Below, one piece after another: positions 7,789 through 15,849 of a stretch of DNA of 64,000 nt. This DNA is from Shouchella rhizosphaerae (GTDB lineage: Bacteria > Bacillota > Bacilli > Bacillales > Bacillaceae_D), in the NCBI RefSeq assembly GCF_900142675.1, contig NZ_FRBS01000001.1, forward strand, positions 186,001 through 250,000, in the 5' to 3' direction. The notes beneath the pieces are model-generated. The model was given only the letters and a program-made list of their open reading frames with translations. It was not told where the DNA came from and made no database searches. A program made the translations under genes and the position numbers. Within the stretch, counting starts at the first letter, position 1; each line of letters begins with the position of its first letter.

Positions 7789-9318
7789 ATGACATTTGAG
7801 CAAACCAAATTGGCGAAGGAAACGGAAATTTTTAAAGGCGGCCATACGAAATACCATCAACAAAATGCGAAGAAAGGCAAATTGTTTGCCAGGGAGCGTT
7901 TGCAGTTGTTGCTTGATGACGGCTTGACTACTGAAGACGGCTTGTTTGCTAACTGTGAAGCGGACGGTCTGCCAGCAGACGGAGTCATTTGCGGAATGGG
8001 TACGATAGACGGCAAGCCTGTTTGTGTGATGGCGAATGATTCGACCGTTAAGGCAGGTTCTTGGGGAGCGCGGACGGTTGAGAAAATCATCCGTATTCAA
8101 GAAACGGCAGAAAAATTGTCCGTGCCGTTGTTGTATTTGGTTGACTCAGCTGGTGCAAGAATTACTGACCAAGTTGAGATGTTTCCAGGGCGGCGAGGGG
8201 CAGGCCGTATTTTTAGCAATCAAGTAAAACTGTCAGGAAGAATTCCGCAAGTTTGTATTCTTTTTGGTCCTTCAGCTGCGGGCGGCGCGTACATTCCTGC
8301 ATTTTGCGATGTTGTTATTATGGTGGACGGAAATGCTTCCATGTATTTAGGTTCGCCGCGGATGGCACAAATGGTTATTGGCGAGGATGTCACACTTGAA
8401 GAAATGGGCGGCGCCAGCATGCACTGCAGTGTGTCAGGCTGTGGCGATATTCTAGCCAAAAACGAGGAAGACGCGATTTCCCAGGCGCGTGCTTATTTAA
8501 GTTATTTGCCGCCAAGCTATAAAGAGAAGCCGCCTAGTAAAGAGGCGCGGCCGCCGAAAGATGTGCCAAAAACAATCGAGGATTTGATCCCGCAAAATCA
8601 AAATGCACCTTTTAATATGTATGACTTGCTCGAGCGCCTTGTCGACAACGACAGTTTTTTTGAAATCAAGCGAAACTTTGCTCCAGAACTCATCACTGGC
8701 TTTGCCCGGTTAAACGGGCAGGCAATCGGCATTGTCGCCAATCAACCAAAGGCAAAAGGCGGAGTATTGTTTCCAGACTCAGCTGACAAAGCCGCTCGCT
8801 TCATTACTCTTTGTGATGCTTTTCATCTGCCGCTTTTGTTTTTAGCGGACATTCCAGGTTTTATGATCGGCACCAAAGTCGAACGTGCTGGCATTATTCG
8901 CCATGGTGCAAAAATGATTGCCGCTATGGCTGAAGCGACTGTACCGAAAATTTCCGTCATCGTTCGAAAAGCATACGGGGCCGGACTGTATGCAATGGCC
9001 GGGCCTGCTTTTGACCCAGATTGTTGCCTTGCCCTTCCGCAAGCACAAATTGCGGTGATGGGGCCAGAAGCTGCGGTCAACGCCGTATATGCAAACAAAA
9101 TTGCTGAACTTGGGGAACAGGAGCGGAAAGCATTTATAGAGGAAAAACGTGAAGCATATAAACGAGATATCGATGTTTATCGCCTTGCTTCAGAGCTAGT
9201 TATCGACGGGGTTGTCAACGGCAATGACTTACGACAAGAATTGGGGCAGCGCTTTGCTTTTTATGAAAGCAAGCGGATGGTGTTTAGCGAACGAAAACAT
9301 CCTGTTTATCCCGTTTAA
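7789..9318 (+). CDS. yngE: Acyl-CoA carboxylase, carboxyltransferase subunit
   Basis: A 509-residue carboxyltransferase with both halves of the family: N-terminal domain ending near 240 (SAGARITDQVEMFPGR, GPSAAGGAY) and C-terminal domain with the glycine oxyanion holes (KAYGAGLYAMAG, near 395). It transfers CO2 from biotin to an enoyl- or acyl-CoA, most likely 3-methylcrotonyl-CoA by operon context; propionyl-CoA is the alternative. The ATG is preceded by AGGAG. It is the last gene of the operon and a terminator follows at once. HMG-CoA lyase, which completes leucine breakdown and is in the B. subtilis cluster (yngG), is absent here. Confidence 0.88.
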   Translation: MTFEQTKLAKETEIFKGGHTKYHQQNAKKGKLFARERLQLLLDDGLTTEDGLFANCEADGLPADGVICGMGTIDGKPVCVMANDSTVKAGSWGARTVEKIIRIQETAEKLSVPLLYLVDSAGARITDQVEMFPGRRGAGRIFSNQVKLSGRIPQVCILFGPSAAGGAYIPAFCDVVIMVDGNASMYLGSPRMAQMVIGEDVTLEEMGGASMHCSVSGCGDILAKNEEDAISQARAYLSYLPPSYKEKPPSKEARPPKDVPKTIEDLIPQNQNAPFNMYDLLERLVDNDSFFEIKRNFAPELITGFARLNGQAIGIVANQPKAKGGVLFPDSADKAARFITLCDAFHLPLLFLADIPGFMIGTKVERAGIIRHGAKMIAAMAEATVPKISVIVRKAYGAGLYAMAGPAFDPDCCLALPQAQIAVMGPEAAVNAVYANKIAELGEQERKAFIEEKREAYKRDIDVYRLASELVIDGVVNGNDLRQELGQRFAFYESKRMVFSERKHPVYPV

Positions 9319-9352
9319 GACAGAGCGCTTGAACAATAATAAATCCCCTTGT

Positions 9353-9389
9353 GCCCGATAAGGCCAGTGACGGTCTTATGGGCCTTTTT
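9353..9389 (+). terminator. Terminator of the acyl-CoA/carboxylase operon
   Basis: Stem GCCC-ATAAG paired with CTTAT-GGGC, then CTTTTT, 35 bases after the last stop codon of the operon. Confidence 0.8.
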
Positions 9390-9502
9390 CGTATGGATAG
9401 ATGATCACGAAACAATCGCTTCTTCTCGTATACGGACAGAGGTATTTAGAGGACGGGCACGTTACAGCAGTAGGCGTCATTTCGTCTCTTTTACTCGTTC
9501 AA

Positions 9503-9652
9503 TTAAAGGTGGTGCCAATAACGCGTTTTGATCGCTTCTAAGTGCTTTTCAATGTTTTCGTCATGGATAAACGCTTCCAGTTCGGCTTGTGAATAGTCTA
9601 AGTGCTTGCGCTTTTTAATGGTAATCGTGAAAAAAAGGAATGAAAATGTCAT
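9503..9652 (-). CDS. yrzI: YrzI-family small protein, copy 1
   Basis: A 49-residue protein starting MTFSFLFFTITIKKRK, with a hydrophobic N-terminal segment, a basic patch and a charged helical tail ending TRYWHHL. This is the pattern of the Bacillus YrzI family of small proteins of unknown function. AAAGGAGG lies 11 bases upstream of the ATG, and codon use is normal. A paralogue at 36888-37037 is identical at 34 of 49 positions, which confirms that both are coding. It converges with the carboxylase operon. Confidence 0.75.
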   Translation of the reverse strand: MTFSFLFFTITIKKRKHLDYSQAELEAFIHDENIEKHLEAIKTRYWHHL

Positions 9653-9815
9653 TGTTTTTGCGGCCTCCTTTCTAGTAACGGTATGCGTTTCCTTCCTTTT
9701 CGTCGTTGCCAGCTATTTTCACTTGGTTTTTCCAGGCTTGCTTTTCATGACGAATCCGATTGAACGTTTCTCCGCACAAAAGGCTCTCACTTGTGTAACA
9801 CGTGGGTGAAACGAA

Positions 9816-9847
9816 CCCCTGCTTCTTTTAAATAAAGAGTGCAGGGG
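9816..9847. terminator. GC-rich hairpin downstream of the repeat-protein operon
   Basis: CCCCTGC pairs with GCAGGGG around a T/A-rich loop with further partial pairing. There is no clear T run on either side, so a terminator role for the minus-strand operon that ends at 9902 is uncertain. Confidence 0.35.
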
Positions 9848-9901
9848 AGGGGGCTGCTTGCCTAGGCTTGTGAATTAAAAGCCTATCGATTTTACCTTGT
9901 T

Positions 9902-11095
9902 TTAAAGGGTAAGTTCTCCAATGTTTCCCATTCGATTTTTCGCACTTTGATTGGATTGGTCAACGAGGATTCCTTCAGGTGTCCGCAGTTTGCTTTGCAG
10001 CAATGCTTTTTGGGCAGCGTCAGCTGTGTAGACTGAGCCAAATAAATCAAGTGTGCCAATTTTTTTGTTTAGAACGTTCTCGGCTATTTTTTCTGTAATG
10101 GTTAATGTGTCGTCGACAACAATCGTCGTATTTGCTTCCAACCACTCAACGTCTTCTTGTTGCCAGTTCTCTTTTTCAATGAAACGAAAGGCACCAGAAT
10201 AGGAAAGAACGTCTGTTTCAAATCGATCCAAGCGTTCGTACACTAAGTCTTCAATTTCCTCATGGCAGACAATGTAGGAAGTTGAGTGAATAGCGGTGAA
10301 AGCTGCCTGCAATTGTTCTCTGGAAATGCCCTTTTGTAACAGCAACGGCTTGGTGGTGTAAAGCGAGCTGCCCCTAAACCGTTTGATCGAATGTTCATCT
10401 AAGCGCAGTGTCCCCGTCGTTACTTGAAAACCAGAGGGAACAATCGCCACTTTGCCCACAATAGAAGCCTTCTCATAAAAACCCTGTTCTTGTGTGGCAT
10501 ACAGAAGCGCCTTTCCGTTAATGGTGAGACGTGCAATTCTGTCTGAAAACAAGGCCATGTCAAGATCAGGCGCCAATTCGAGCTTGCCATTGACGATAAG
10601 AAGTTGGCCAGGTGGAAGTGCCTTTAGGTAGCTATTGGTCAATTGAATGCTAGTGGTTTCAATTTGAGGCAAGTGGTCTGTGTACGTTTCAACGGAACCA
10701 GAGACCGTTTTTAACAGAAGGTTGACGGCCCCTTTTAGAGCGGGAGGAGCATAAACGCTACCGTGCACAACGATTTGGCAGACTGCCTGTTTGAGCTGCT
10801 CGACCGTCACATCCTTTGCGACTATAACCAGGCCGTTCACTAGAAAGGTACATGGTTCGAGCATCGCCTCCAAAAAGGCGGAATCAATGAGCAAACGACC
10901 GTTGACGATGCGTGCTTGATAACTAGTTTCCAATGTCTGGCCGATGTTGTTGATAGTTAATTTTGAAAGGAGAGGCGCTGTCTCTTTTGCGTAGATTACA
11001 AGTCCGACATTTTCGATTTTTTCAATATCGCGAATGCTCTCTTCGGTAGCATTCACCATGTTTAACAATCCGACATTTCCAATCGTCATTCCCAT
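9902..11095 (-). CDS. Unrecognised repeat-rich protein encoded with an ECF-type sigma factor
   Basis: I do not recognise this 397-residue protein. It has no signal peptide and no membrane helix. It is built from repeated units of roughly 45 residues in which a strand ending in NG or HG (LTINGKALL, FLVNGLVIV, IVVHGSVYA) is followed by another strand and a short helix, which suggests a stacked beta structure. The two ends carry similar motifs, TIGNVGLLN at the start and MGNIGELTL at the end. The ATG at 11095 is chosen because AGAGGAGG lies nine bases upstream; an ATG three codons earlier abuts that site. It follows the sigma factor stop by one base, so the two are almost certainly co-translated, and a regulatory or structural partnership is inferred. 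Confidence 0.7.
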   Translation of the reverse strand: MGMTIGNVGLLNMVNATEESIRDIEKIENVGLVIYAKETAPLLSKLTINNIGQTLETSYQARIVNGRLLIDSAFLEAMLEPCTFLVNGLVIVAKDVTVEQLKQAVCQIVVHGSVYAPPALKGAVNLLLKTVSGSVETYTDHLPQIETTSIQLTNSYLKALPPGQLLIVNGKLELAPDLDMALFSDRIARLTINGKALLYATQEQGFYEKASIVGKVAIVPSGFQVTTGTLRLDEHSIKRFRGSSLYTTKPLLLQKGISREQLQAAFTAIHSTSYIVCHEEIEDLVYERLDRFETDVLSYSGAFRFIEKENWQQEDVEWLEANTTIVVDDTLTITEKIAENVLNKKIGTLDLFGSVYTADAAQKALLQSKLRTPEGILVDQSNQSAKNRMGNIGELTL

Positions 11096-11096
11096 T

Positions 11097-11552
11097 TCAT
11101 TCATCCTCCTCTAATTGTTTGCGCAGCGTCTTGATTGCTTGCGCTAAATGGTAGCGTACGGTTGATGCCGTTAACGCGGTTTGTTCGCTAATTTCGTTGC
11201 TGGAAAGCCCGATCCAATAGCGTTTGAAAACAATATCACTTTGAATAGGGGAGAGGGAGCGAAGCAAGTCCGCTGTTTCAATCGCTGTTAGGCCAGCAGC
11301 TTGAAAGGCTGGTTCGTTTGCTTCTTCCCACTCCGTTTCTCGTTGGAGCTTGCGGCGCTGGTCAATTAGCTCGTTTTTCATCACTCGATAAAACCATGCC
11401 TTTTGTTTATGGCGCGGCCACTGTTCAAGTTCGCTGTGTACCAGTGCTTTCTCGAACGCGTCTTGAAGCAAGTCATTGGCTTCGTGTTCATGGCGGGCAA
11501 TTGAATAAGCGAAGCGCCGTAAATCTCCATGTAAATCTTCAAATGTCGCCAA
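11097..11552 (-). CDS. ECF-type RNA polymerase sigma factor
   Basis: A 151-residue sigma-70 family protein with only regions 2 and 4, the layout of ECF factors. Region 2 is seen in ANDLLQDAFEKAL (about 26-38) and region 4 as a C-terminal helix-turn-helix (LSSNEISEQ to RYHLAQAIKTLRKQ, about 115-145). It would direct RNA polymerase to a small regulon. The start is a TTG with AGGTGA upstream. No classic membrane anti-sigma factor follows; instead the next gene, one base away, is the unknown repeat protein. Confidence 0.85.
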   Translation of the reverse strand: MATFEDLHGDLRRFAYSIARHEHEANDLLQDAFEKALVHSELEQWPRHKQKAWFYRVMKNELIDQRRKLQRETEWEEANEPAFQAAGLTAIETADLLRSLSPIQSDIVFKRYWIGLSSNEISEQTALTASTVRYHLAQAIKTLRKQLEEDE

Positions 11553-11756
11553 TATGTCACCTACCTATTCTGCATCTGTCCTCCGTTCATTGTACATTCA
11601 ATCGAGATTCAATGTTTCCCTTTCATAAAGAGAACGTTTCAATGAACGAAACTGTTGGTCATTGATAAAAAAGTTTTAAGCAATGGGACGGCCTTCAAGA
11701 AAAGAGGATTTATAGTGGAAGCGAGCATGCTTGAAGGGAAGCAGTCATTATGTAGC

Positions 11757-11798
11757 AAAAAGAGGCCTTCCCCTGTTACGTACAGAGGCAAGGCCGCT
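11757..11798 (-). terminator. Terminator of the yxkF-msmX operon (minus strand)
   Basis: On the minus strand GGCCTT-CC-CTGT pairs with ACAG-GG-AAGGCC and is followed by TCTTTTT. It lies 33 bases beyond the msmX stop. Confidence 0.8.
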
Positions 11799-11830
11799 TA
11801 GTGACTTTTTATCATGAGAAGTGAAACGTT

Positions 11831-12928
11831 TTAGCGAATGCGTTGTTCGTTTTCTGGGTTAAAGAAGTGTGCTTTATTCATATTAAAAGCAAGCTCAATC
11901 GTATCGCCGCTTTTCGCTGTTGTCCGTGAATCAACACGAGCGACGAATTCTTGGCCGTCAATCGATGAGTAAAGCACCATTTCAGCACCAGTCAATTCCG
12001 CTACATCGATCAACGCATTGATTTTCGTGTCTGGTGAGGAAGAAATGAATACGGGCTCATCATGAATATCCTCAGGGCGTATGCCGAGAATCAGTTCTTT
12101 ATCTTGAAAGCCTTGTTCCCGTAAGATAGACATTTTCCCTTCTGGGACGCGTATGCGCTGCTCTTTGACTACGAAATCGCTTCCATCTAAATGGCCTGAA
12201 ATAAAGTTCATAGATGGAGAGCCGATAAAACCGCCGACGAAAATATTTTCCGGATTGTCGTACACATCTTTCGGTGTGCCGATTTGTTGGATAAAGCCAT
12301 CTTTCATGATAACGATCCGTGTCGCCATCGTCATCGCTTCTGTTTGGTCATGGGTTACATAAATGGTCGTTGTTTGTAAGCGCTTATGCAATTTTGTAAT
12401 CTCAGCACGCATTTGCACACGAAGCTTCGCGTCCAAGTTGGACAGTGGTTCGTCCATTAAAAACACTTGCGGATCACGGACGATCGCCCGTCCAAGAGCA
12501 ACACGTTGACGTTGCCCGCCGGACATTGCTTTTGGTTTCCGGTCAAGCATTTCTTCAAGTCCAAGGATTTTCGCCGCATTATGTACGCGGGTTTTAATTT
12601 CTTCTTTTTTAAATTTGCGCAGTTTAAGCCCGAATGCCATATTATCATATACGTTCATATGTGGATACAATGCGTAGTTTTGGAAAACCATCGCAATATC
12701 CCGGTCTTTTGGAGCGACATCATTCATTCGTTTATCGCCAATGATAAGGTCGCCTTGGGAAATCTCTTCAAGCCCAGCGATCATTCGCAATGTAGTGGAT
12801 TTACCACAGCCTGATGGGCCGACGAAAACAATAAACTCCTTGTCTTCAATGTCTAAGTTGAAGTCTGTAACAGCCGTAACATCCCCATCATATACTTTAT
12901 ACACATTTTTTAATTGAATCGAAGCCAT
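11831..12928 (-). CDS. msmX: Multi-sugar ABC importer ATPase MsmX
   Basis: A 365-residue ATPase of the MalK/UgpC/MsmX type that energises several carbohydrate importers. Walker A (GPSGCGKST, about 37-45), signature (MSGGQRQR, about 134-141), Walker B ([11 protein letters not shown]) and the C-terminal TOBE-type domain (about 240-365) are complete. The length equals that of B. subtilis MsmX. The ATG at 12928 follows AAGGAGGGG; an upstream extension of 25 codons has no ribosome site. In B. subtilis this lone ATPase serves several sugar permeases encoded elsewhere, and no permease genes are nearby here. yxkF precedes it, as in B. subtilis. Confidence 0.93.
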   Translation of the reverse strand: MASIQLKNVYKVYDGDVTAVTDFNLDIEDKEFIVFVGPSGCGKSTTLRMIAGLEEISQGDLIIGDKRMNDVAPKDRDIAMVFQNYALYPHMNVYDNMAFGLKLRKFKKEEIKTRVHNAAKILGLEEMLDRKPKAMSGGQRQRVALGRAIVRDPQVFLMDEPLSNLDAKLRVQMRAEITKLHKRLQTTTIYVTHDQTEAMTMATRIVIMKDGFIQQIGTPKDVYDNPENIFVGGFIGSPSMNFISGHLDGSDFVVKEQRIRVPEGKMSILREQGFQDKELILGIRPEDIHDEPVFISSSPDTKINALIDVAELTGAEMVLYSSIDGQEFVARVDSRTTAKSGDTIELAFNMNKAHFFNPENEQRIR

Positions 12929-13039
12929 TTGTCGTTTCCCCTCCTTAGTTATTGTTTGTATTGTAACCCCTTTCATAATGATGGCGCTATGGAAAAAGTG
13001 CACAAAAAATAACGGTCAACCTGTGCAGCATGCCGCGGG

Positions 13040-13903
13040 TTATGGAAGCAGCAAAGCAACAAAGGCGGCGTTTGGAAAAGTGCGTATATCAATTCCAGTG
13101 ACGGCAACAAACTTGTCGATTCTGTATTGCAAGCTATTGCGGTGCAAATGGAGGGTTTTAGCCGCTTTTGTGCTATTCATATTTTCCAGTAAGTATACGC
13201 GTACCGTTCTTACCAGCTCTTTGTCGTCAACAATTTCCTGAGGAAGAAAATGGGCGCGCAGCTTTTCGAGCTCGAACGAAGGGGTTTGCTTTAGTAAGTA
13301 AGCTAAACCAGCTTCCGCTGCTTGCAATACGTGGCGCTTCTTTTTGGTTTGATCGTCTTTACAGAAAGCAAACAACTCGCTTTCAAATCGCCATGCCGCC
13401 TTTGCTTTTGGTCCTTCCACTGGTGTGCCGACCATGAACGAGATGCCGATGTAAAAGTCTGTTTCAATCAATTCGACAACTGCATCTAAATCAACATCCT
13501 CTGCGGCCGAAGGGAACAACAACATGCCGGACATGCTGTTTTGCCATACGAAACAAGTATAGGGAGGAAATGTATTAAGAACCGCTTCACGAAAAGCGGC
13601 AAAGTCTTCAAGAGGCTTTTCCAATTGAAAATGAACAGCGCAAATGGTTTCTTCTGTTGGCGGCTGTTGCCCGTCGCCGAACAAATAAGCGTGCCATGCG
13701 TTTTCTTCTTTTGTTTGTGGAGCAGGAGGAGACAGAGGTTCACTTAAAAGCAAAGACAACAATAGCTGCTCTCTGTCTGTTAGCTTTTGGCGGTTAAAAG
13801 AAACCGTATCACGGCTTTCTGATTGCAGCGCCCAACGATCCGACAGGTTGTCCCCTGGTTTCCATAAGGCATGGGCAAATTGTGTTTTTAGTTCAGTGAT
13901 CAT
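13040..13903 (-). CDS. yxkF: PucR/CdaR-type transcriptional regulator YxkF
   Basis: A 287-residue protein whose C-terminal 60 residues form the PucR-type helix-turn-helix (VYLLENMNSTKAAKTLHLHR followed by NSLQYRIDK). The N-terminal part has no recognisable sensor domain. In B. subtilis the orthologue yxkF sits next to msmX, and the same pair is seen here 111 bases apart on the same strand. Control of sugar uptake is plausible but not shown. Confidence 0.8.
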   Translation of the reverse strand: MITELKTQFAHALWKPGDNLSDRWALQSESRDTVSFNRQKLTDREQLLLSLLLSEPLSPPAPQTKEENAWHAYLFGDGQQPPTEETICAVHFQLEKPLEDFAAFREAVLNTFPPYTCFVWQNSMSGMLLFPSAAEDVDLDAVVELIETDFYIGISFMVGTPVEGPKAKAAWRFESELFAFCKDDQTKKKRHVLQAAEAGLAYLLKQTPSFELEKLRAHFLPQEIVDDKELVRTVRVYLLENMNSTKAAKTLHLHRNSLQYRIDKFVAVTGIDIRTFPNAAFVALLLP

Positions 13904-13945
13904 CGTTCACGTACCTTTCCAGGTCTTTTTAGGCTAGTATAACAA

Positions 13946-13974
13946 AAAAGAAGCCTCTCGGAGGCTTCTTTTCA
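13946..13974. terminator. Bidirectional hairpin AAGAAGCCTC / GAGGCTTCTT
   Basis: A 10-bp stem with a 3-base loop is flanked by A on the left and T on the right. It lies upstream of yxkF and could end minus-strand transcripts from the small gene at 14046. Confidence 0.75.
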
Positions 13975-14045
13975 CGCTTCTAAACGTCTCTTCCCTTACC
14001 GCCAGCGCTGCTGGCTGCGGTTTGTGTTTGTTGGACTAGAAAAAA

Positions 14046-14207
14046 CTAAGAGCGCTTGCTTTGTTTTTCTTGGGGGACATCTTCTTCAATCCGTCCGCCT
14101 GAGCGGGGGTTAACGGTTCCTCCATGTAAACCTTCATTCACATATCGGTCCACGTCCAGTTCAAATTTTGCCCGCGCCTCAGAGTCCCGTTTTTCTTTGT
14201 TTGGCAT
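14046..14207 (-). CDS. Small hydrophilic protein of unknown function
   Basis: A 53-residue, strongly charged protein (MPNKEKRDSEARAKFELDVD at the start) with the segment DRYVNEGLHGGTVN, which resembles small conserved Bacillus proteins without assigned function. There is no membrane segment. Three ATG codons stand in a row; the last, at 14207, is at the best distance from GGAGGG. It is followed by a hairpin region and precedes the yheE gene on the same strand. No function is proposed. Confidence 0.6.
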   Translation of the reverse strand: MPNKEKRDSEARAKFELDVDRYVNEGLHGGTVNPRSGGRIEEDVPQEKQSKRS

Positions 14208-14252
14208 CATCATCCCTCCTGGTATTAACATGCACCAAAAGAGTCAAAATGA

Positions 14253-14477
14253 TTAAATATGCTGTTCTGCTTCATACACATGGTAAAGCATTAAATCATG
14301 GATCGATTTTTCTAATTGCAACTGTTTATTTATGTCATGAGGGGCGTTTTGCCACAAAATTGAGCCGTCATAGTGGTACGTGCCAGCGACAAAGCGCCCT
14401 TCAAAATAGCAAGAAAAACTCCATTTTTGTTTACGGCCGTGGACAGAAAGAGGCTTGTATTGGAAATGGACAAGCAC
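14253..14477 (-). CDS. yheE: YheE family protein
   Basis: A 74-residue soluble protein matching the small YheE family of Bacillus (HFQYKPL at the start, YFEGRFVAGTYHYDGSILW in the middle). The function is unknown. The GTG at 14477 is chosen because GGAGGTG lies six bases upstream; the in-frame ATG five codons earlier contains that ribosome site. yheB and yheA follow on the other strand, as in the B. subtilis yhe cluster. Its promoter is covered by a perfect palindrome. Confidence 0.75.
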   Translation of the reverse strand: MLVHFQYKPLSVHGRKQKWSFSCYFEGRFVAGTYHYDGSILWQNAPHDINKQLQLEKSIHDLMLYHVYEAEQHI

Positions 14478-14495
14478 AGAAAACACCTCCATTTT

Positions 14496-14513
14496 TATGT
14501 AAGGGCTTACATA
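14496..14513. promoter_or_regulatory. Perfect palindrome at the yheE transcription start
   Basis: TATGTAAGGGCTTACATA has 8-base arms and a 2-base centre. It spans the predicted start point of yheE and ends six bases before the ribosome site, so it looks like a repressor operator. The protein that binds it is not known. Confidence 0.55.
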
Positions 14514-14514
14514 G

Positions 14515-14544
14515 AGTGTACCATAGGTGGCATTTCATGATCAA
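14515..14544 (-). promoter_or_regulatory. Sigma-A-type promoter of yheE
   Basis: On the minus strand TTGATC (14544-14539), an 18-bp spacer and TACACT (14520-14515). A TATAAT for the divergent yheB gene lies at 14556-14561, but without a good -35 box. Confidence 0.45.
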
Positions 14545-14594
14545 AAAAAATCAGCTATAATAGAACAATGGATTTAGGTCCGCATTCCTGGAAA

Positions 14595-14632
14595 AAGGAG
14601 GAAGCCTGCTGGCTTTAGAAAGCAGGCATATG
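14595..14632 (+). promoter_or_regulatory. yheB translation start with hairpin between Shine-Dalgarno and ATG
   Basis: AAGGAGG (14595-14601) is separated from the ATG (14630) by 28 bases, too far for normal initiation. The intervening RNA forms a 7-bp stem, GCCTGCT (14604-14610) with AGCAGGC (14621-14627), that starts two bases after the ribosome site and ends two bases before the ATG. Folding would bring the two to normal distance. Confidence 0.5.
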
Positions 14633-15775
14633 ACTGTGCACTGGATATGGTTAGTACTTTTACTCGCCGTCGTCGGCGCTATTGTAGGTGCGGCGACAAA
14701 CGCCCTTGCAATCCGCATGTTATTCCGCCCCCATCGGGCATACTCAATTGGCAAATGGCAACTTCCCTTTACACCTGGCTTACTGCCTCGGCGACAAAAA
14801 GAACTTGCCGTCCAGCTTGGCAATATTGTCGCCAATCATTTGCTTACAGCTGAGGGGCTCGGCAAAAAATTTGGCAGTACCGCTTTTGCAGCTGAACTAA
14901 CCAACTGGCTAAAAAAACAGCTTGCGAGCTGGCTTAGGAGCGAACGAACCGTTGAGTCGATTTTAAAGCCGCTGTTTCAGGCAGATATTGGCCGTGAACA
15001 GCTTGTCGTCCAATCCAAATCATGGCTGAAGGACCGCCTCAAACGCTATTTACAAAAAAACAAGGAAGTGCCTATTAAAAGCGTCGTCCCACAAGAATTG
15101 CAGGATCGTTTGACGGACTGGCTTCCAGAGGCGTCAGCCTTGTTGTTAAAACGGGCAACCGCTTATATTGACAGCGAAGAAGGCGAGCAGCGGATTGGTG
15201 CAATGGTGAGACAGTTTTTGACGACAAAAGGAAAAGTCGGCAGCATGGTATCCATGTTTTTTTCTGCTGATAAGTTGACGGAATATGTGTTGCCTGAAAT
15301 TAAAAAATTCCTTCATGATGAACAGACAAAGGAAACGGTGCAAAGCTTGCTTCAAACGGAGTGGCACCGTATGCTCAACAGACCGCTTGCTTCTTTTCAG
15401 GCAGAGAACTATGTCGATCAGTTTGTTGATAAAGCTGCAGAAGAGCTTGAAGGAAAGATACCTGTTTTAAATTGGTATAACGCGCCTTTAAGTACATGGA
15501 CAACGCCATATGCAGAACCACTCGTTGAACGGGGTGTCCCTGTCATTGTCGGCATGGTAACGGTTTACATGGAACAACATATTGCCGATATCCTTAGCAA
15601 GCTCCGTCTGGAGGAAGTAATTGAAGAGCAAGTAGCCTCGTTCTCAATGGCGCATTTAGAAAAATTAATAATGAACATTACGAGACGGGAATTGCATATG
15701 ATTACCCTTCTCGGCGGCTTGATTGGCGGAATCGTCGGCCTCATTCAAGCCGTTATCGTACATTTTTTCTATTAA
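14630..15775 (+). CDS. yheB: YheB, DUF445 membrane protein
   Basis: A 381-residue DUF445 protein. One membrane helix at the N-terminus (about 5-23) with the family motif ATNALAIRMLFRP, a long amphipathic helical middle, and one membrane helix at the C-terminus (about 357-378, GGLIGGIVGLIQAVI). The biochemical role is unknown; the B. subtilis orthologue is linked to sporulation. The ATG at 14630 gives the usual family N-terminus, but two CTG codons just upstream (14606 and 14609) lie at normal distance from AAGGAGG and cannot be excluded as starts. yheA follows. Confidence 0.88.
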   Translation: MTVHWIWLVLLLAVVGAIVGAATNALAIRMLFRPHRAYSIGKWQLPFTPGLLPRRQKELAVQLGNIVANHLLTAEGLGKKFGSTAFAAELTNWLKKQLASWLRSERTVESILKPLFQADIGREQLVVQSKSWLKDRLKRYLQKNKEVPIKSVVPQELQDRLTDWLPEASALLLKRATAYIDSEEGEQRIGAMVRQFLTTKGKVGSMVSMFFSADKLTEYVLPEIKKFLHDEQTKETVQSLLQTEWHRMLNRPLASFQAENYVDQFVDKAAEELEGKIPVLNWYNAPLSTWTTPYAEPLVERGVPVIVGMVTVYMEQHIADILSKLRLEEVIEEQVASFSMAHLEKLIMNITRRELHMITLLGGLIGGIVGLIQAVIVHFFY

Positions 15776-15849
15776 TTGGCCCATATGGCGTGATTTACGG
15801 TCGACTTCATGTTATAGTCGGTGAGACTAGCCTTTAGGAGTGATAATGA

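Noticed and set aside
9402-9542. 46-codon + strand ORF beginning MITKQSLLLVYG
   Set aside because: No ribosome site, overlaps the YrzI gene on the other strand and lies after the operon terminator.
9606-9809. + strand ORF of 67 codons with a hydrophobic segment
   Set aside because: It is the shadow of the YrzI gene and its leader, without a ribosome site of its own.
12373-12389. cre-like string TTGTAAGCGCTTATGCA inside msmX
   Set aside because: It is within the coding region far from the start, encodes ordinary conserved residues and fails the second half of the cre consensus.
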